Made by a program: the position numbers and the translations under genes. Under the pieces are notes generated by a model. The model was not told the origin of the DNA and did not search any database. It was given only the letters and a program-made list of their open reading frames with translations. Source: a bacterium (GTDB lineage: Bacteria; Vulcanimicrobiota; Xenobia; Xenobiales; Xenobiaceae). Taken from it: a stretch of DNA of 6,374 nucleotides. The DNA is taken from contig JAFSXO010000175.1 in the NCBI GenBank assembly GCA_017444045.1, positions 1 through 6,374 on the forward strand, read 5' to 3'. Shown piece by piece: positions 5,572 to 6,374 of the stretch (positions are counted from its first letter, which is position 1; each line of letters begins with the position of its first letter).

Positions 5572-6165
5572 ATGGAAGATAGAGTTTACGTTTATACGGA
5601 ATGGATAAAGCGCCATCTGCCGAGCGATATTCCTGACGACACGATTTGTTCTGCGCTGAGATTCGGCGGCTATTATCAGGACGGACTGACGATAATGGTC
5701 TACGGGGAGCGCGGCGGTCCAGATCAGGTCGTTTTTGAGGCCAAGGACGAGCACGATCTCTGCCTGTGGCAGTTCGAGATAGTGTGCGAAAGAATCGCCG
5801 GAAAATGGGAGATGGCCAACAGGAACGAGAACAGTAGGAAGTGGCGCTGGCTGCGCGATCACGCCGAAAATGGCCGCTGGCTGTACGTTGAGCAGCGCGA
5901 CTATTTTTATAACGCTATCGAAGATACCAGGCTGGCCAGTTCTGAGGTGTTTCTGAAGCTGATTAAGAATGGCCTTCCGGCGGATAAGTGGGAAGAAAAG
6001 GTGCGGAGGTATGTCAGGCTGATGAACCGCTGGTATAAGCGGGATCATTGGGATTACGACCGGAAGGCGCTGTGCTTTATCGAGATCAGCGACAGCAAGG
6101 AATATGCCAGCGATCACGACGATACGGAGGAGCCTGCGCCTGATCAGATTATTAGGGTGGTCTAG
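5572..6165 (+). CDS. Tryptophan-rich protein, possibly immunity-like (197 aa)
   Basis: This cytoplasmic-looking protein has no signal peptide or membrane segment. It is rich in Trp, Tyr and charged residues: W91, W93, W103, W140, W154 and W160 stand in motifs such as NSRKWRWLRDHAENGRWLYV, QRDYFYNAIEDTR, YVRLMNRWYKRDHWDYDRK and LCFIEISDSKEY. The N-terminal part includes YYQDGLTIMVYGERGG. The overall pattern reminds me of Imm63-type or related immunity proteins of polymorphic toxin systems, but this is recollection and weak. No toxin gene is next to it. A stop codon at 5560-5562 makes the ATG at 5572 the first possible start. No ribosome site stands at normal distance (AAGGG at 5537-5541 is 30 bases away), so translation may be weak or leaderless. 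The gene is bracketed by repeats on both sides, and repeat copy 3 begins just after its stop, which suggests acquired or mobile DNA. Confidence 0.75.
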   Translation: MEDRVYVYTEWIKRHLPSDIPDDTICSALRFGGYYQDGLTIMVYGERGGPDQVVFEAKDEHDLCLWQFEIVCERIAGKWEMANRNENSRKWRWLRDHAENGRWLYVEQRDYFYNAIEDTRLASSEVFLKLIKNGLPADKWEEKVRRYVRLMNRWYKRDHWDYDRKALCFIEISDSKEYASDHDDTEEPAPDQIIRVV

Positions 6166-6180
6166 CTGGGCAACTTTTAG

Positions 6181-6277
6181 AACCCGCGAAAGGCATCTCT
6201 GAGCGCAGCGACACCATGCCGGCGCATAAACTGGCGCTGCGCGAATATATTAGCGAAACACTAACTAAACGATATTT
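6181..6277 (+). repeat. Structured repeat, copy 3
   Basis: It aligns with copies 1 and 2 from AACCCGCGAAAGGCATCT to CTAACTAAACGATATT (6261-6276). The first stem is now GGCAT (6192-6196) with ATGCC (6216-6220), so the fifth pair has changed from C:G to T:A relative to copy 1. CGCT/AGCG near 6235-6255 keeps the second stem. The left terminal repeat is absent; the copy starts 15 bases after the stop of the 197-aa gene. Confidence 0.7.
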
Positions 6278-6292
6278 GATTAGATGGCATTG

Positions 6293-6321
6293 CAATGTCG
6301 TTTAGTTAAGCAATGGCCAAT
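6293..6321 (+). mobile_element. Left end of an IS4-like element, facing out of repeat copy 3
   Basis: CAATGTCGTTTAGTTAAG (6293-6310) is the same terminal sequence as at 5039 and 2828, and 6294-6321 repeats 2829-2856 with one mismatch. Bases 6262-6276 (right end of copy 3) and 6294-6308 are inverted copies with 14 of 15 matches, 17 bases apart. Whether a complete element follows cannot be seen, because the G-rich repeat begins at 6337 and the window ends. Confidence 0.55.
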
Positions 6322-6336
6322 AGATTCCCATTATAA

Positions 6337-6374
6337 CTCCCCCTAAAGAATGGCAGGGGGAGAAGTCGCGCTAG
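6337..6374 (+). repeat. G-rich hairpin repeat, copy B (cut by the window end)
   Basis: Here the left arm is present: CTCCCCCT (6337-6344) pairs with AGGGGGAG (6355-6362) around a 10-base loop. GTCGCGC follows as in copy A. Bases 6346-6371 are identical to 5340-5365. Confidence 0.65.

Noticed and set aside
5545..6117. Open frame of 190 codons on the - strand opposite the 197-aa gene
   Set aside because: The + strand frame has conserved-looking Trp/Tyr motifs and a natural acidic/basic balance; the - strand product looks like a complement shadow without a ribosome site.
5103..6277. Integron attC sites, given repeats on both sides of a single gene
   Set aside because: The repeat ends do not fit the RYYYAAC/GTTRRRY core pair, and no integrase or cassette series is visible.

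Overview
The window looks like chromosomal DNA of a diderm (LPS-exporting) bacterium, roughly half GC by eye. The left third is an ordinary-looking, tightly packed operon. It holds the end of lptB, an LptF/LptG-type permease, a DUF3084 membrane protein and a RuvC-like/YqgF-type nuclease. The DUF3084 and nuclease pair is, as far as I recall, characteristic of cyanobacteria, and the nuclease carries the Pro-Pro-Arg-Gly-Trp-Arg-Arg signature of the cyanobacterial type. The host is therefore probably in or near the Cyanobacteriota (for example a non-photosynthetic lineage) or another diderm phylum such as Armatimonadota. The sequence alone does not decide between them.

Layout. 1-2702: operon on the + strand, with GTG/TGA and ATG/TAG stop-start overlaps at two of its three junctions. 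2703-2897: a gene-free stretch with a long imperfect hairpin, a TATAAT hexamer and a 44-bp element whose left end resembles an IS4-type terminal repeat. 2898-4469: a secreted protein with a carboxypeptidase-regulatory-like domain followed by a YVTN-type beta-propeller. 4470-4660: a strong intrinsic terminator (4599-4635) between convergent genes. 4661-4900: a small unknown gene on the - strand. 4901-5571: about 670 bp without a convincing gene, crowded with repeats. 5572-6165: a tryptophan-rich protein of 197 aa, possibly related to immunity-type proteins. 6166-6374: repeats again.

The right third is the interesting part. Three diverged copies of a structured repeat (5039-5201, 5247-5338, 6181-6277) end in an inverted terminal sequence close to that of IS4-family elements. 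The first copy still has both ends and a 10-bp direct repeat on each side, as expected of a small non-autonomous transposable element. Two stem-loops inside the repeat persist despite base changes, and one stem changes in a compensatory way. A second repeat family (a G-rich double hairpin) lies at 5340-5382 and again at 6337-6374. Together these repeats bracket the 5572-6165 gene, which may therefore sit in a mobile or recombination-prone cassette.

Working together: LptB and the permease are the motor and membrane parts of LPS transport. The DUF3084 and nuclease genes are translationally coupled to each other and share the transcript by position, but no functional link to LPS export can be read from the sequence. 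The propeller protein has its own region upstream and its own terminator, so it is probably a separate transcription unit.
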